A DNA stretch of 35,665 nucleotides from Ignavibacteria bacterium (lineage in GTDB: Bacteria; Bacteroidota; Ignavibacteria; Ch128b). Of this stretch, positions 25,504 to 34,882 are shown piece by piece; within the stretch, counting starts at the first letter, position 1, and each line of letters opens with the position of its first letter. A program made the position numbers and the translations under genes. The notes beneath the pieces were generated by a model. The model saw only the letters and a list, made by a program, of their open reading frames with translations, was not told the DNA's origin and did no database searches. The stretch lies in contig VGVX01000022.1 in NCBI GenBank assembly GCA_016873845.1, positions 1-35,665 on the forward strand, written 5' to 3'.

Positions 25504-28485
25504 TTAGTTATTACTAGGCTTAATGATAATACCAATATTTTTATGTCCGTTAATTTTTACAGAAATTGAATTTTCAAATTGCAAATGTTTTGAATGATTA
25601 AGTGCTTCTTTTGGATGAATATTTAGCAACCAATCCCAATCAATAAATTCTTTAGGGCTTGACGAATTAACTGTAAAATAACCAATCTTAAATGATGTAA
25701 TATTCTGGAAAAAATGAGAACCTTGTGAGGGGGTGACAGTGAAGTCCTTAAAACCAGATTCAACAATCACACTTGCCCCAGAAATTTGATCCCACGTAAC
25801 TGGAATTCCGAGCCACGGATCGAGACTTCCCCAGCGTCCCACTCCAATTAAAATGTATGGCTTCTTTAGAGCGAGTAACTTCCCATTTAATTGACTGACT
25901 TCGAATGCAACTTCTTTGCTTTTACTTCTGTCAAATTTTTGATAATCAACAACAACAACATCATGTATACCATTTATAACACCATTTCCTAATACTTGTT
26001 CACTCTGGCAAATAAGTTCTTCTCTCTTGATGTTATTCAAGTTAATTTCCTCAAGTTCGTGACTAATCACTAAAGGTCGCATTTGAAGTAATGCAAATTC
26101 TTTTAGCTGGTCTGGCTGAACATTCATATTAACTGCGAATTCAATTTCAACATGAGTACCCATTCCCCATGCACCGATTTCACAAATTTTATCTAAAATT
26201 TCAGCAAGTGGAAAAACAGAGTGTTTAAGAATTGGAGCAAAAGTTACAACACGAGTTCCAGGGCGCGAAATACCATCATAAACAGCTTCGTTTTCCGGCG
26301 AATATGTTGAACCAACATAAGATAAAGTCATATCCTTTTCGGCTTTCGAGAGATCGAATTTCTGGACAAAAATATCAGGCGTAACGAAATTCTCAGATTC
26401 AAGCCTGCTGTCAAGGTTTAAAGCAAAAAATTCCTGCTGAGCATTTTTAATTGTTTCCTTTGTCGAAAAGAATTGCATGAGATGACGAGGATATTTTGGA
26501 CAAAATCGAACTGCAATTCCGCCATCAACCACTTGCTTGCCTAATCCCAATGCAACTAATGCGATGCCATCAGAAGATTTTTGTGGTGGTACAGGATAAA
26601 AGTTATAGGACTTTGCAACACCTGCAAAATCCGGATAAAATTGTCCTTCATGTTTTGCACCAACTAATCGCTGAATAATTACAGCCATTTTTTCTTCTTC
26701 GAGCCGATAAGTTGTGGCTTTCATATAATCTTTGGCTTTTCGAAAGAATGTCGAAGCATATACACATTTTATGCATGCGAGAAGTTCTTTTAACCTGATT
26801 CCTAGGTTTTCATCGTTGTTAGGGATCATGTAAGTTTGATATACACCTGCGAAAGGTTGAAATTGCGAATCTTCCAACAGACTTGAAGACCTGACCGCAA
26901 TTGGTCCGTTAATTATTTTGAGAAACTCAGATAATTTATTTTTAACATCTTCAGGAAATTTACTCACTTTTAGAAATCTTTTTATGAGTTCTTCATCACC
27001 TACATCACTGAAAGCAAATTCAGTTAGGTTGTTTTCCTCCATGAAAAAATCGAATGTGTCGGTTGCTAATACAACTGCCGAAGGTACTGAAATTTCTACG
27101 TTTGTAAAGTTGTAGCGAATATTGTGGTTGTTAATTATTGTATTTATAAAACCAAGACCTCTTGCTTTACCTCCTAATGAACCAGACCCAATTCGAGCAA
27201 AACTATTTGTTGGATCAAACGATTCCCTGCTAAAATCCGTAATAATTCCGCGTTGTCTTAATTTTTGATATTCTTTGAGAGCGTTAATTAGGTCTTCTCG
27301 TAATTCATTAACAGTATTGAAGTCCGTAACTTTTTGTGGTCTCAGACGGTGAGCGAGCCAAAATTCAGTACGAGCTTTAAGCCATTTGGAGAAGTGATTT
27401 CTTGAGGCATGAAATACGATACTTTCGTCCGGCACTTTTCTCAATTGTTCTTCAAGAGTAAACAGATTGTTTGCTTTACCGACAACATCTCCATTTAGCG
27501 TTTGAAAAACAAAGTCGCCAAATCCGAAATTTTTTAACATGAAGTCTCTTAATTCATGGAGCAACCACGGTGAACCTTTCAATAAAAATGCAGCTCCAAG
27601 TTTATGAGCTGCTTCGGAATGATCAGGATTACTCGACTGAAGAAGTATTGGAATATCATAATGTCTGCTTTTTACTTCTGCAGCAAATTTAATTCCTGCT
27701 TCAGGATCTTTAACACCTTGGCGTTTGAAGTTAATATCCGAAATAATTCCGAGTATGAAATCTTGGTACTTCTCGTAATAATCCATTGCCTCATCGTAAG
27801 TTGTTGTGAGTAAGATTTTTGGTCTTGCTCTCATTCTTAAAAAACGATGAGTCATGCTGATCCCTTCTGAGATCAGTCGTTGCGATTGTTTGAATATTTC
27901 GGTGTAAATTAATGGAAGATAAGATGAATAGAATTTGACATTATCTTCAACTAAGAGGATTGATTGCACCCCAACATTTTTTGTGTCGTTTTCGACATTA
28001 AGTTTATCTTCGAGATATTTAATTATTCCTATTAAAAGTTTGTAATCACCCTGCCAAATAAATATCTTATCAAAAATTGAGGTATCATAGTTTACAACAA
28101 GATCTTTCCGTTCTTGATTATCGTAGGCAAGAAGAATGATTGGCGTTGTAATATTCGCGTCACGCAGCAGTTTAGCGAATTTAATAACATGCATGTCTTC
28201 GATATGAAGCGTGGAAATTATTAGATCATAATTATTGTTTTCGGCTAATTCTTTCCCCTCTGTTCCAGTAGTGACATGGGTGATCTCCGGAGCGTGACTA
28301 AGGTTAAGTGTTTGATACTCTTGACGGATGAGGTCGTACAATCGTCCGTCTTCTTCAAACAAATAATAATCATACATACTCGAAACAAGAAGAATGTCAC
28401 GCACCTTTACCCGCATTAATTTTTGGAATTTTTTTATGCGGTTCCCAAAATTATCTTCGGTGAAAGCTATGTAGGGTGAAGTCAT
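25504..28485 (-). CDS. Receiver domains fused to a PEP/pyruvate-binding (PPDK/PPS N-terminal) domain
   Basis: A 993-residue protein. Two receiver-like domains come first. In the first (about 30-160) the phosphoacceptor Asp is replaced (DLIIST). The second (about 175-330) keeps the acidic pair (LLVEDN), the acceptor Asp (IISDIN) and the Lys (LLKGS). From about 430 it has the ATP-grasp domain of PEP synthase/pyruvate phosphate dikinase: GSGSLGGKARGLGF and GPIAVRSSSLLEDSQ. The swivelling phosphohistidine domain (GGxTSH) and the PEP-utilising barrel are absent, so it cannot be a complete PEP synthase. It may be a signal-controlled ATP-dependent enzyme or regulator. It lies between gdhA and the redox cluster with about 100-base gaps on each side. 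Confidence 0.82.
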   Translation of the reverse strand: MTSPYIAFTEDNFGNRIKKFQKLMRVKVRDILLVSSMYDYYLFEEDGRLYDLIRQEYQTLNLSHAPEITHVTTGTEGKELAENNNYDLIISTLHIEDMHVIKFAKLLRDANITTPIILLAYDNQERKDLVVNYDTSIFDKIFIWQGDYKLLIGIIKYLEDKLNVENDTKNVGVQSILLVEDNVKFYSSYLPLIYTEIFKQSQRLISEGISMTHRFLRMRARPKILLTTTYDEAMDYYEKYQDFILGIISDINFKRQGVKDPEAGIKFAAEVKSRHYDIPILLQSSNPDHSEAAHKLGAAFLLKGSPWLLHELRDFMLKNFGFGDFVFQTLNGDVVGKANNLFTLEEQLRKVPDESIVFHASRNHFSKWLKARTEFWLAHRLRPQKVTDFNTVNELREDLINALKEYQKLRQRGIITDFSRESFDPTNSFARIGSGSLGGKARGLGFINTIINNHNIRYNFTNVEISVPSAVVLATDTFDFFMEENNLTEFAFSDVGDEELIKRFLKVSKFPEDVKNKLSEFLKIINGPIAVRSSSLLEDSQFQPFAGVYQTYMIPNNDENLGIRLKELLACIKCVYASTFFRKAKDYMKATTYRLEEEKMAVIIQRLVGAKHEGQFYPDFAGVAKSYNFYPVPPQKSSDGIALVALGLGKQVVDGGIAVRFCPKYPRHLMQFFSTKETIKNAQQEFFALNLDSRLESENFVTPDIFVQKFDLSKAEKDMTLSYVGSTYSPENEAVYDGISRPGTRVVTFAPILKHSVFPLAEILDKICEIGAWGMGTHVEIEFAVNMNVQPDQLKEFALLQMRPLVISHELEEINLNNIKREELICQSEQVLGNGVINGIHDVVVVDYQKFDRSKSKEVAFEVSQLNGKLLALKKPYILIGVGRWGSLDPWLGIPVTWDQISGASVIVESGFKDFTVTPSQGSHFFQNITSFKIGYFTVNSSSPKEFIDWDWLLNIHPKEALNHSKHLQFENSISVKINGHKNIGIIIKPSNN

Positions 28486-28591
28486 TTTGTTTAGATCTAA
28501 TTTACAAAATCTATCAGATTTTTACATTTTATTTCAGCCGATATCTTATCAAATCAAAAGAGGTTTTTGGCGATAGTCGATCTATATAATA

Positions 28592-29932
28592 CTAAACTAA
28601 ACCTTGATCAAGCATTGCATCTGCAACTTTCAGAAAACCTGCAATATTTGCACCATTTAAATAATTACCGGGTGTTCCGAATCTTTCAGCTGTTGTGATA
28701 CAAGTATCGTGTATGCTCTTCATGATCTGCTGAAGACGTTTATCAACTTCCTCTTTTGGCCAGGGCAAACGCATGCTGTTTTGCGACATCTCCAAACCAG
28801 AGACAGCCACACCGCCTGCATTAGATGCCTTGCCCGGTGCGTAAAGAATTTTCGCATCTCTAAAAATTTTATATCCATTAATGGTTGTTGGCATATTCGC
28901 ACCTTCGCTGACACATTGGCATCCATTCTCCACAAGAATTTTTGCATCAGCTTCGTCAAGTTCGTTTTGGGTGGCACATGGAAGGGCAACATCTACTTTA
29001 ACTTCCCATGGACGCTTACCTGCGAAAAACTTAACTTTAAATGTCTCAGCATAATCTTTCACTTCATCTTTTGCACTTGCGCGAAGCTTGATCATGTATT
29101 CAACTTTGTCTCCTTTAACTCCATCTGGATCATAAACATAACCATCTGGACCAGATAAGGTGACGACTTTGCCGCCAAGTTCATTCACTTTTTGCACTGC
29201 GCCCCAAGCAACATTTCCGAATCCAGAAACAGATACTAATTTTCCATCGAAACTTGTTCCTTTTGTTTTGAGCATTTCTTGAGCGAAATAAACCACACCA
29301 TAGCCAGTCGCTTCAGGACGTATCAGTGAACCACCCCAGCTTATACCTTTACCTGTTAATACGCCAGTAAATTCATTTTTTAATCTTTTATATTGTCCGA
29401 AAAGGAAGCCAATTTCTCTCGCACCGACTCCAATATCTCCAGCAGGAACATCAGTATCAGGTCCGATATGTCTGAAAAGTTCAGTCATGAAGCTTTGACT
29501 AAAACGCATCACTTCGTTATCACTTTTACCTTTTGGATCGAAGTCAGAACCACCTTTTCCGCCACCCATTGGAAGTGTTGTAAGAGAATTTTTAAATACT
29601 TGTTCGAAAGCCAAGAATTTTAAAATTCCTAAAGTTACCGAAGGGTGAAATCGCAATCCGCCTTTGTAAGGACCGATTGCACTATTCATTTCAATTCTAT
29701 ATCCGCGGTTAACACGAACTTCTCCCCGGTCATCCATCCAGGGGACGCGAAATAAAATGACTCTTTCAGGTTCAACCATTCTCTCAAGAATTTTTGCCGA
29801 ACGATATTCTGGATGCCGCTCAAAAACCGGTCCAAGCGATGCAGTTACTTCATCAACTGCTTGATGGAATTCAGGTTCACTTGGATTTTTTGCCTTTACC
29901 TCGCTCAAAATTTTCTTAGTATAATCTGACAT
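28592..29932 (-). CDS. gdhA: Glutamate dehydrogenase, NADP-type hexameric
   Basis: A 446-residue enzyme catalysing reversible reductive amination of 2-oxoglutarate with ammonia. The length and the blocks GPYKGGLRFHPSV, LPMGGGKGGSDFDPKGKS (catalytic Lys region), PAGDIGVGAREIG and the dinucleotide motif SGFGNVAWGA are those of the class I, usually NADPH-dependent, GDH. The segment TLSGPDG after the second beta strand, with no acidic residue there, agrees with NADPH preference. It is the first gene of the minus-strand run leading into the redox cluster; a candidate promoter lies about 135-165 bases upstream. Confidence 0.96.
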   Translation of the reverse strand: MSDYTKKILSEVKAKNPSEPEFHQAVDEVTASLGPVFERHPEYRSAKILERMVEPERVILFRVPWMDDRGEVRVNRGYRIEMNSAIGPYKGGLRFHPSVTLGILKFLAFEQVFKNSLTTLPMGGGKGGSDFDPKGKSDNEVMRFSQSFMTELFRHIGPDTDVPAGDIGVGAREIGFLFGQYKRLKNEFTGVLTGKGISWGGSLIRPEATGYGVVYFAQEMLKTKGTSFDGKLVSVSGFGNVAWGAVQKVNELGGKVVTLSGPDGYVYDPDGVKGDKVEYMIKLRASAKDEVKDYAETFKVKFFAGKRPWEVKVDVALPCATQNELDEADAKILVENGCQCVSEGANMPTTINGYKIFRDAKILYAPGKASNAGGVAVSGLEMSQNSMRLPWPKEEVDKRLQQIMKSIHDTCITTAERFGTPGNYLNGANIAGFLKVADAMLDQGLV

Positions 29933-29984
29933 ATTTTCCTCTGCTGCTTATAATTTTTGATTTGATTTTTTTGCTGGATAAAAT

Positions 29985-30221
29985 TTGATAGGAATATTCA
30001 ATCACTTCATAGAATCAAAATTTTCGAGAATTGAATTAATATCAAGATTTCTTCCAAATTTTCATTACAAATTTAAGCATTGCGGTTTTACTTTACAAGA
30101 AAGATTAAGTGCAGCAACTGCGATTCATATATTAAAACGAGTGCGGAATAAAATTAAATATTTGATTGAAATCGATGAGGAGTATGCAAATTGGAATTCA
30201 GTTACTCTTGAAATTTACTGA
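29985..30221 (+). CDS. Doubtful 78-codon reading frame between gdhA and the esterase
   Basis: An open frame starting at TTG 29985 with no ribosome-binding site and no in-frame ATG. The second half (GFTLQERLSAATAIHILKRV) has a protein-like amphipathic character and might be the remnant of a gene that lost its 5' end. It matches no family I know, and the proposed gdhA promoter lies inside it on the other strand. Treat as an uncertain gene or fragment. Confidence 0.22.
   Translation: MIGIFNHFIESKFSRIELISRFLPNFHYKFKHCGFTLQERLSAATAIHILKRVRNKIKYLIEIDEEYANWNSVTLEIY
30068..30098 (-). promoter_or_regulatory. Candidate Bacteroidota-type promoter for gdhA
   Basis: On the minus strand, TTG (30098-30096), a 20-base spacer and TAAATTTG (30075-30068), identical in -7 sequence and spacing to the candidate before ada. 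Transcription would begin near 30061, about 130 bases before the gdhA ATG. Confidence 0.35.
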
Positions 30222-30249
30222 CAAATTTCTATTTTATAACTGCCTTTTG

Positions 30250-30257
30250 TAGTTTTG
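30250..30257 (+). promoter_or_regulatory. Possible -7 element for the esterase gene
   Basis: TAGTTTTG (30250-30257) fits TAnnTTTG and lies about 25 bases before the TTG start. The -33 region at the expected distance (TTTC around 30226-30229) is a poor match, so this is weak. Confidence 0.25.
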
Positions 30258-30282
30258 TTACGCTCAATAAGCTGGAGTTCAA

Positions 30283-31005
30283 TTGAAAGAAGAATATCAT
30301 AAATGGAATTCTCTGCAGAACAGCCGAGAATTTGAAATGCTTGTATTTGGGCAGGAGGGTTATCCATTAATTTTATTCCCAACATCTAATGGAAGGTATT
30401 ATCAGAATAAAGATTTTGGTCTAATTGCTGCTATTTCCCACTTCATCGAAAATGGTATTGTTAAAGTTTACTGCCCTGACAGTATGGATGAGCAAAGCTG
30501 GTACAATTATTCGATTCACCCGGCTGATCGAGTGAAAACTCACAATGCTTATGAAAATTTGATTCTCGAAGATGTTATTGAATTTGCGAAATATGAAACT
30601 AAGAAAAACAAAGTTGCACTCTGCGGTTGCAGTTTTGGCGGATATCACTCAGTGAACTTAGGTTTACGCCATCCTGATAAAGTAAGTCACATCTTCAGTT
30701 TGGGAGGTACTTTTGATATAAAACCATTCATTAATGGTTACTACGATGATAATTGCTATTTCAATTCTCCATTTGATTTTCTTCCTGGTTTGCAGGATGA
30801 GTGGTATTTAAGTCGAATCCGTGATATGAAAATCGTATTAGGAACAGGCGATTGGGATATTTGTTTAGGCGATAACCTTCATCTTTCAAATCTTCTGAAG
30901 GAAAAGGGGATTGAACCGTGGCTGGATGTGCGCTCGAATTCAGGACATGACTGGCCTTGGTGGAAAGAGATGCTGCCGCATTATCTTTCCGTTCATTTTC
31001 AATAA
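30283..31005 (+). CDS. Esterase, alpha/beta-hydrolase fold (esterase D-like family)
   Basis: A 240-residue cytoplasmic serine hydrolase without a signal peptide. The nucleophile elbow is GCSFGG (Ser117); Asp190 (GTGDWDI) and His222 (SGHDWPWW) complete a credible catalytic triad. The N-terminal part (FGQEGYPLILFPTSNGRYYQ) matches the putative esterase/DUF3089-like group that carries homologues of esterase D. The start is TTG 30283 with GGAG (30274-30277) properly spaced; the next in-frame ATG would cut into the conserved region. The natural ester substrate is unknown. It precedes a GH13 protein by 183 bases, so a link to glycan metabolism is possible but unproven. Confidence 0.8.
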   Translation: MKEEYHKWNSLQNSREFEMLVFGQEGYPLILFPTSNGRYYQNKDFGLIAAISHFIENGIVKVYCPDSMDEQSWYNYSIHPADRVKTHNAYENLILEDVIEFAKYETKKNKVALCGCSFGGYHSVNLGLRHPDKVSHIFSLGGTFDIKPFINGYYDDNCYFNSPFDFLPGLQDEWYLSRIRDMKIVLGTGDWDICLGDNLHLSNLLKEKGIEPWLDVRSNSGHDWPWWKEMLPHYLSVHFQ

Positions 31006-31188
31006 TCCAAATTCTAAATTTTTGGACAGGAAGATTCAAAATCAGACTTTCAGAAATTTTTTATCTGAACAAATTAAATTCCACATAAGTCATTATATTA
31101 GAATGAAAATTAAAGTTAATTAATTGCGTTAGTTCAACTACAGAACACAATTAATTAAATAAGCGATTTTAGTTGATCAGAATTTTTA

Positions 31189-34100
31189 ATGATAAAGCTT
31201 CTAATCTGTAACCACAAAATAAATGAAAATTTCAAGCGAGGAAATTTAACGTATAATTTTCAAGTACGTTCAGATATACGAAAAAAATATGACTTGCATG
31301 AAAATTTGTTTCAGTTAAATGGGAATGTAATTTTAGCTGATTTTAACCTTGTACGAAATTTCACTTTTAAGCTGAATCAGAAAAGAACCGCTGACAATCA
31401 AATTCGCGCTGGGCAAGTTAATGCTTTGGGACTGATTGATGAAATTTACCATTTCGTTTTGAGATACTATGAAGAAAATTACAATCCGAATGTATTTCTT
31501 AAGGCATTAAATTACTTGTATGATAAAATTGGGGAACAAGAATTACAAAAAACGATTAAGGTTTTTCTTGAAGAATTCCAACCGATTGAAGTAATGAAAG
31601 GAATTATTTCGGTTGAAAATTATATTGAAGGAAAAACTGGTTCGAGGTCAAATCTTGAGATAACACTAGAAGAATTAATGCTCGTTCATTTTTCGAATTA
31701 TAATCCCGCGAATAAAAAGCTGAGAGAATTGTTTGACGATAAGGAACTGGCTGAACGAACTCCCTATGATAAAGTAATAAACGAGCTGGAAAAATATTTT
31801 CAAACACAAATAGGATTTGGAGAAGAAAATCAATTCATTTTTGATTTTCTAAGAAAACCATTTTTTGAGCATCCGGCAAGCTTGGAAGACCAACTGAAAT
31901 TTATTAAGAACCGCTGGAAAATTGTTTTAACACCTGACTTTTTGAAAAAAATATTGTCAAGTGAGGATTTACTTAAGGAAGAAGAAAAATTATTTCAGAT
32001 TGGATTTGGTCCTGGTGAGACACAAGTTCCAATCTTCGATGAAAAATATTTATTCGGATTTGGTGATAAAGATTTTGGCGATGGAATCAATTACAAAGTC
32101 TATCTTGAACCTGAAAGATTCACACCAGATACAGATTGGATGCCGCGTGTAGTACTTATGGCAAAAAATATCTTTGTTTGGTTAAATCAACTTTCAAAAA
32201 AATACGGCTGGCATATTCATCGGCTTGAAAATATTCCTGATGAAGAGCTAGATCAGCTTGCAGATTGGGGTTTCACTGCTCTTTGGCTCATTGGAGTTTG
32301 GGAGCGAAGCAATGCTTCAAAAAAAATTAAGCAGATAAGCGGTAATCCGGAAGCAATGCCTTCAGCATATTCAATTTATGATTATCAAATTGCGAATGAA
32401 CTTGGCGGTGAAGAAGCTTTCCAGAATTTAAATCATAGATGCAGGCTTCGCGGAATACATCTTGCAAGCGATATGGTCCCAAACCACATGGGAATTTTTT
32501 CCCGTTGGATTTTAGAGCATCAAGATTTTTTCATCCAATCTCACTCAAGTCCTTTCCCAAATTACTCATTTACCGGAGTTGATCTCTCAGACGATCCTGC
32601 AGTTCAACTCAGGATTGAAGATGGTTATTGGTCGAGAAAAGATGCAGCAGTTGTTTTTCAATTAATAGATAATCGAAGCGGCGAAGTGAGGTACATTTAT
32701 CATGGCAACGATGGAACTAGTATGCCATGGAATGATACAGCTCAATTGAATTTATTAAAATCCGAGGTTCGTGAAGCACTCATTCAGATGATTATGCACG
32801 TTGCTAGAAAATTTACCATTATTCGTTTCGATGCAGCGATGACTTTAACCCAGAAGCACTATCAGCGTTTATGGTTTCCTCCTCCGGGCTCAGGCGGTGA
32901 TATCCCATCACGAGCTGGAAATACAATTTCGGGTGAAGAATTTTATAAGCTTTACCCGAAGGAATTTTGGCGAGAGGTAGTCGATAGAATAAATTCTGAA
33001 ATGCCCAACACACTACTGCTCGCAGAGGCATTTTGGCTGCTCGAAGGATATTTTGTGAGAACACTCGGTATGCACCGTGTCTACAACAGTGCATTTATGA
33101 ATATGTTGAAGAAAGAAGAAAATGCAAAATACCGGGATCTGATTACCAATACTTTAGAGTTCAATCCAGAGATCCTCAAAAGATACGTTAACTTTATGAG
33201 TAATCCTGATGAAGAAACAGCTGTAAAACAATTTGGTGATGGCGATAAATATTTTGGGATCGCTGTTATGATGGTCACTCTTCCCGGTTTACCTATGTTT
33301 GGTCATGGTCAGTTAGAAGGATATTACGAAAAATATGGGATGGAATATAATAAAGCTTATTATGATGAATCACCGAATCATTACTTGATTTCTAGGCATC
33401 AGGAAGAAATTTTTCCACTGATGAGAAAAAGATATCTTTTCAGTCAGGTGTCAGATTTTGAATTCTATGATTTCAAGACTCCCAATGGGAATGTTGCTGA
33501 AAATGTTTTTGCCTACACAAACTTCTTTGGTGGTGAACGTGCAATTGTCGTTTACAACAATTCATATGAGACTTATTCAGGGTCAATTAATTATTCAACG
33601 GGCAAAAACTATGGTGAGAGTGAAGGGGAGAAACAAATTTTATCTAAGAATTTGGGAGAAGCATTATCGTTTAAGAATTCAGAAAAACATTTTTACGTTT
33701 ACAAGGATCTGATCACTAAACATGAATTCATCCGTTCTGGTAAAGATTTTTATGAGTATGGTCTGAGTTTAACACTCCGCGGATATGGATATTTTGTATT
33801 CATTGATTTCCTTGAAATGTATGATCGGAATGGAGAGTTGGATGCAGTTGCGAAGGAATTAAATGGTGCCGGAGTTATTTCTATCCAAAAAGAATTAATC
33901 AAAAAGGGATTGAATAATGTCAAGCACGAGTTCGTGAAGGTCTTGAGTTCATTTTCTTCGATTTTTGATGCAGCAATGAAAAGCAAAAAAGATTTTGAAA
34001 TCGATCCAAACAAGATTCTTGAGCTGAAGGAACATTTTCAAAAAATAGGAGATATGATAAATCGTGCCGCAGGAACAAAATTGAATGGCGAGTTGATCGC

Positions 34101-34779
34101 AAAAAACATATTCGCTGAGATTAGACCTTATACAGAATCTCTAATTGTAATGAAGAAATTGAAAACATCGAAAAAAACAATTAAATGGTTTAAAAAAGCC
34201 CAAAAGGAATTTTTATTGTTAGACTCGTTTTGGTTCTCTCACTTCATGCACTCTCATTCCATCGAAAAGAATTTTATGGGAAGCGTCGACGAGAATAAGG
34301 AGTTGCTAATCGATTTCTTCCGCAATTCTGATATTGTCAATTTATGGTTGTCGGAGATAAAATTAAATCCAGAGTTGAAGCAGGATTCACTGCAATTAAT
34401 GAAAATTCTTCCGCTTATTGAAAATATGCTTGAGAAATTAAAGGATGAACCGGTTGAGTCAGAAATCAATACATGGAATGAGTTCGCTGAATTTATAGTG
34501 AATCCAGAAATTCAAAATTTTATTCATGTTAATGAGTTTGAGGGGGAAATATTTTTTAGCATGGAGCAGTTTGAATTGCTTCTTCGGACTTTCCTAAATC
34601 AATACCTACACAGGTCAATTTATAATTCAATCCAAGATAAAAAATCAAAAAGAATCGATCAGGAACGACTTTTATATAAAGCGATTAAGAAATTATATGA
34701 TCACTATTCACGAATTATTGATTTAGCAAAAATTAGTGATTATAGATTTAATGTTTTTCTTGAAAAGTTAAGAATTTAA
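31189..34779 (+). CDS. Large GH13 (alpha-amylase family) protein
   Basis: A 1196-residue protein with no signal peptide, so probably cytoplasmic. Residues 1-330 are a mostly helical N-terminal region. The GH13 barrel (about 340-760) shows region I DMVPNH (Asp428, His433), region II IRFDAA (nucleophile Asp548), region III LLAEAF (acid/base Glu613) and region IV as NPDE, with Asp674 kept but Pro673 where NHD normally has His. TLPGLPMFGHGQ follows. The C-terminal 430 residues are helical and unassigned. A role in storage glucan or maltodextrin metabolism fits the fold; exact activity (hydrolase, transferase or phosphorylase) is not readable. ATG 31189 lacks a clear Shine-Dalgarno. Confidence 0.85.
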   Translation: MIKLLICNHKINENFKRGNLTYNFQVRSDIRKKYDLHENLFQLNGNVILADFNLVRNFTFKLNQKRTADNQIRAGQVNALGLIDEIYHFVLRYYEENYNPNVFLKALNYLYDKIGEQELQKTIKVFLEEFQPIEVMKGIISVENYIEGKTGSRSNLEITLEELMLVHFSNYNPANKKLRELFDDKELAERTPYDKVINELEKYFQTQIGFGEENQFIFDFLRKPFFEHPASLEDQLKFIKNRWKIVLTPDFLKKILSSEDLLKEEEKLFQIGFGPGETQVPIFDEKYLFGFGDKDFGDGINYKVYLEPERFTPDTDWMPRVVLMAKNIFVWLNQLSKKYGWHIHRLENIPDEELDQLADWGFTALWLIGVWERSNASKKIKQISGNPEAMPSAYSIYDYQIANELGGEEAFQNLNHRCRLRGIHLASDMVPNHMGIFSRWILEHQDFFIQSHSSPFPNYSFTGVDLSDDPAVQLRIEDGYWSRKDAAVVFQLIDNRSGEVRYIYHGNDGTSMPWNDTAQLNLLKSEVREALIQMIMHVARKFTIIRFDAAMTLTQKHYQRLWFPPPGSGGDIPSRAGNTISGEEFYKLYPKEFWREVVDRINSEMPNTLLLAEAFWLLEGYFVRTLGMHRVYNSAFMNMLKKEENAKYRDLITNTLEFNPEILKRYVNFMSNPDEETAVKQFGDGDKYFGIAVMMVTLPGLPMFGHGQLEGYYEKYGMEYNKAYYDESPNHYLISRHQEEIFPLMRKRYLFSQVSDFEFYDFKTPNGNVAENVFAYTNFFGGERAIVVYNNSYETYSGSINYSTGKNYGESEGEKQILSKNLGEALSFKNSEKHFYVYKDLITKHEFIRSGKDFYEYGLSLTLRGYGYFVFIDFLEMYDRNGELDAVAKELNGAGVISIQKELIKKGLNNVKHEFVKVLSSFSSIFDAAMKSKKDFEIDPNKILELKEHFQKIGDMINRAAGTKLNGELIAKNIFAEIRPYTESLIVMKKLKTSKKTIKWFKKAQKEFLLLDSFWFSHFMHSHSIEKNFMGSVDENKELLIDFFRNSDIVNLWLSEIKLNPELKQDSLQLMKILPLIENMLEKLKDEPVESEINTWNEFAEFIVNPEIQNFIHVNEFEGEIFFSMEQFELLLRTFLNQYLHRSIYNSIQDKKSKRIDQERLLYKAIKKLYDHYSRIIDLAKISDYRFNVFLEKLRI

Positions 34780-34882
34780 TATTCTTAAAGAATGTCCCTG
34801 CAGATGGAAAAATCTAATTTGATAAAGCAGGCACATTTGGTTAATTTCGTAGTTGAAAATAGTAAATCAATCGGAGTATGTA

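Noticed and set aside
28709-29158. 149-codon open frame opposite gdhA
   Set aside because: It lies wholly antisense to a clearly conserved gene, has no ribosome-binding site and its product resembles nothing.
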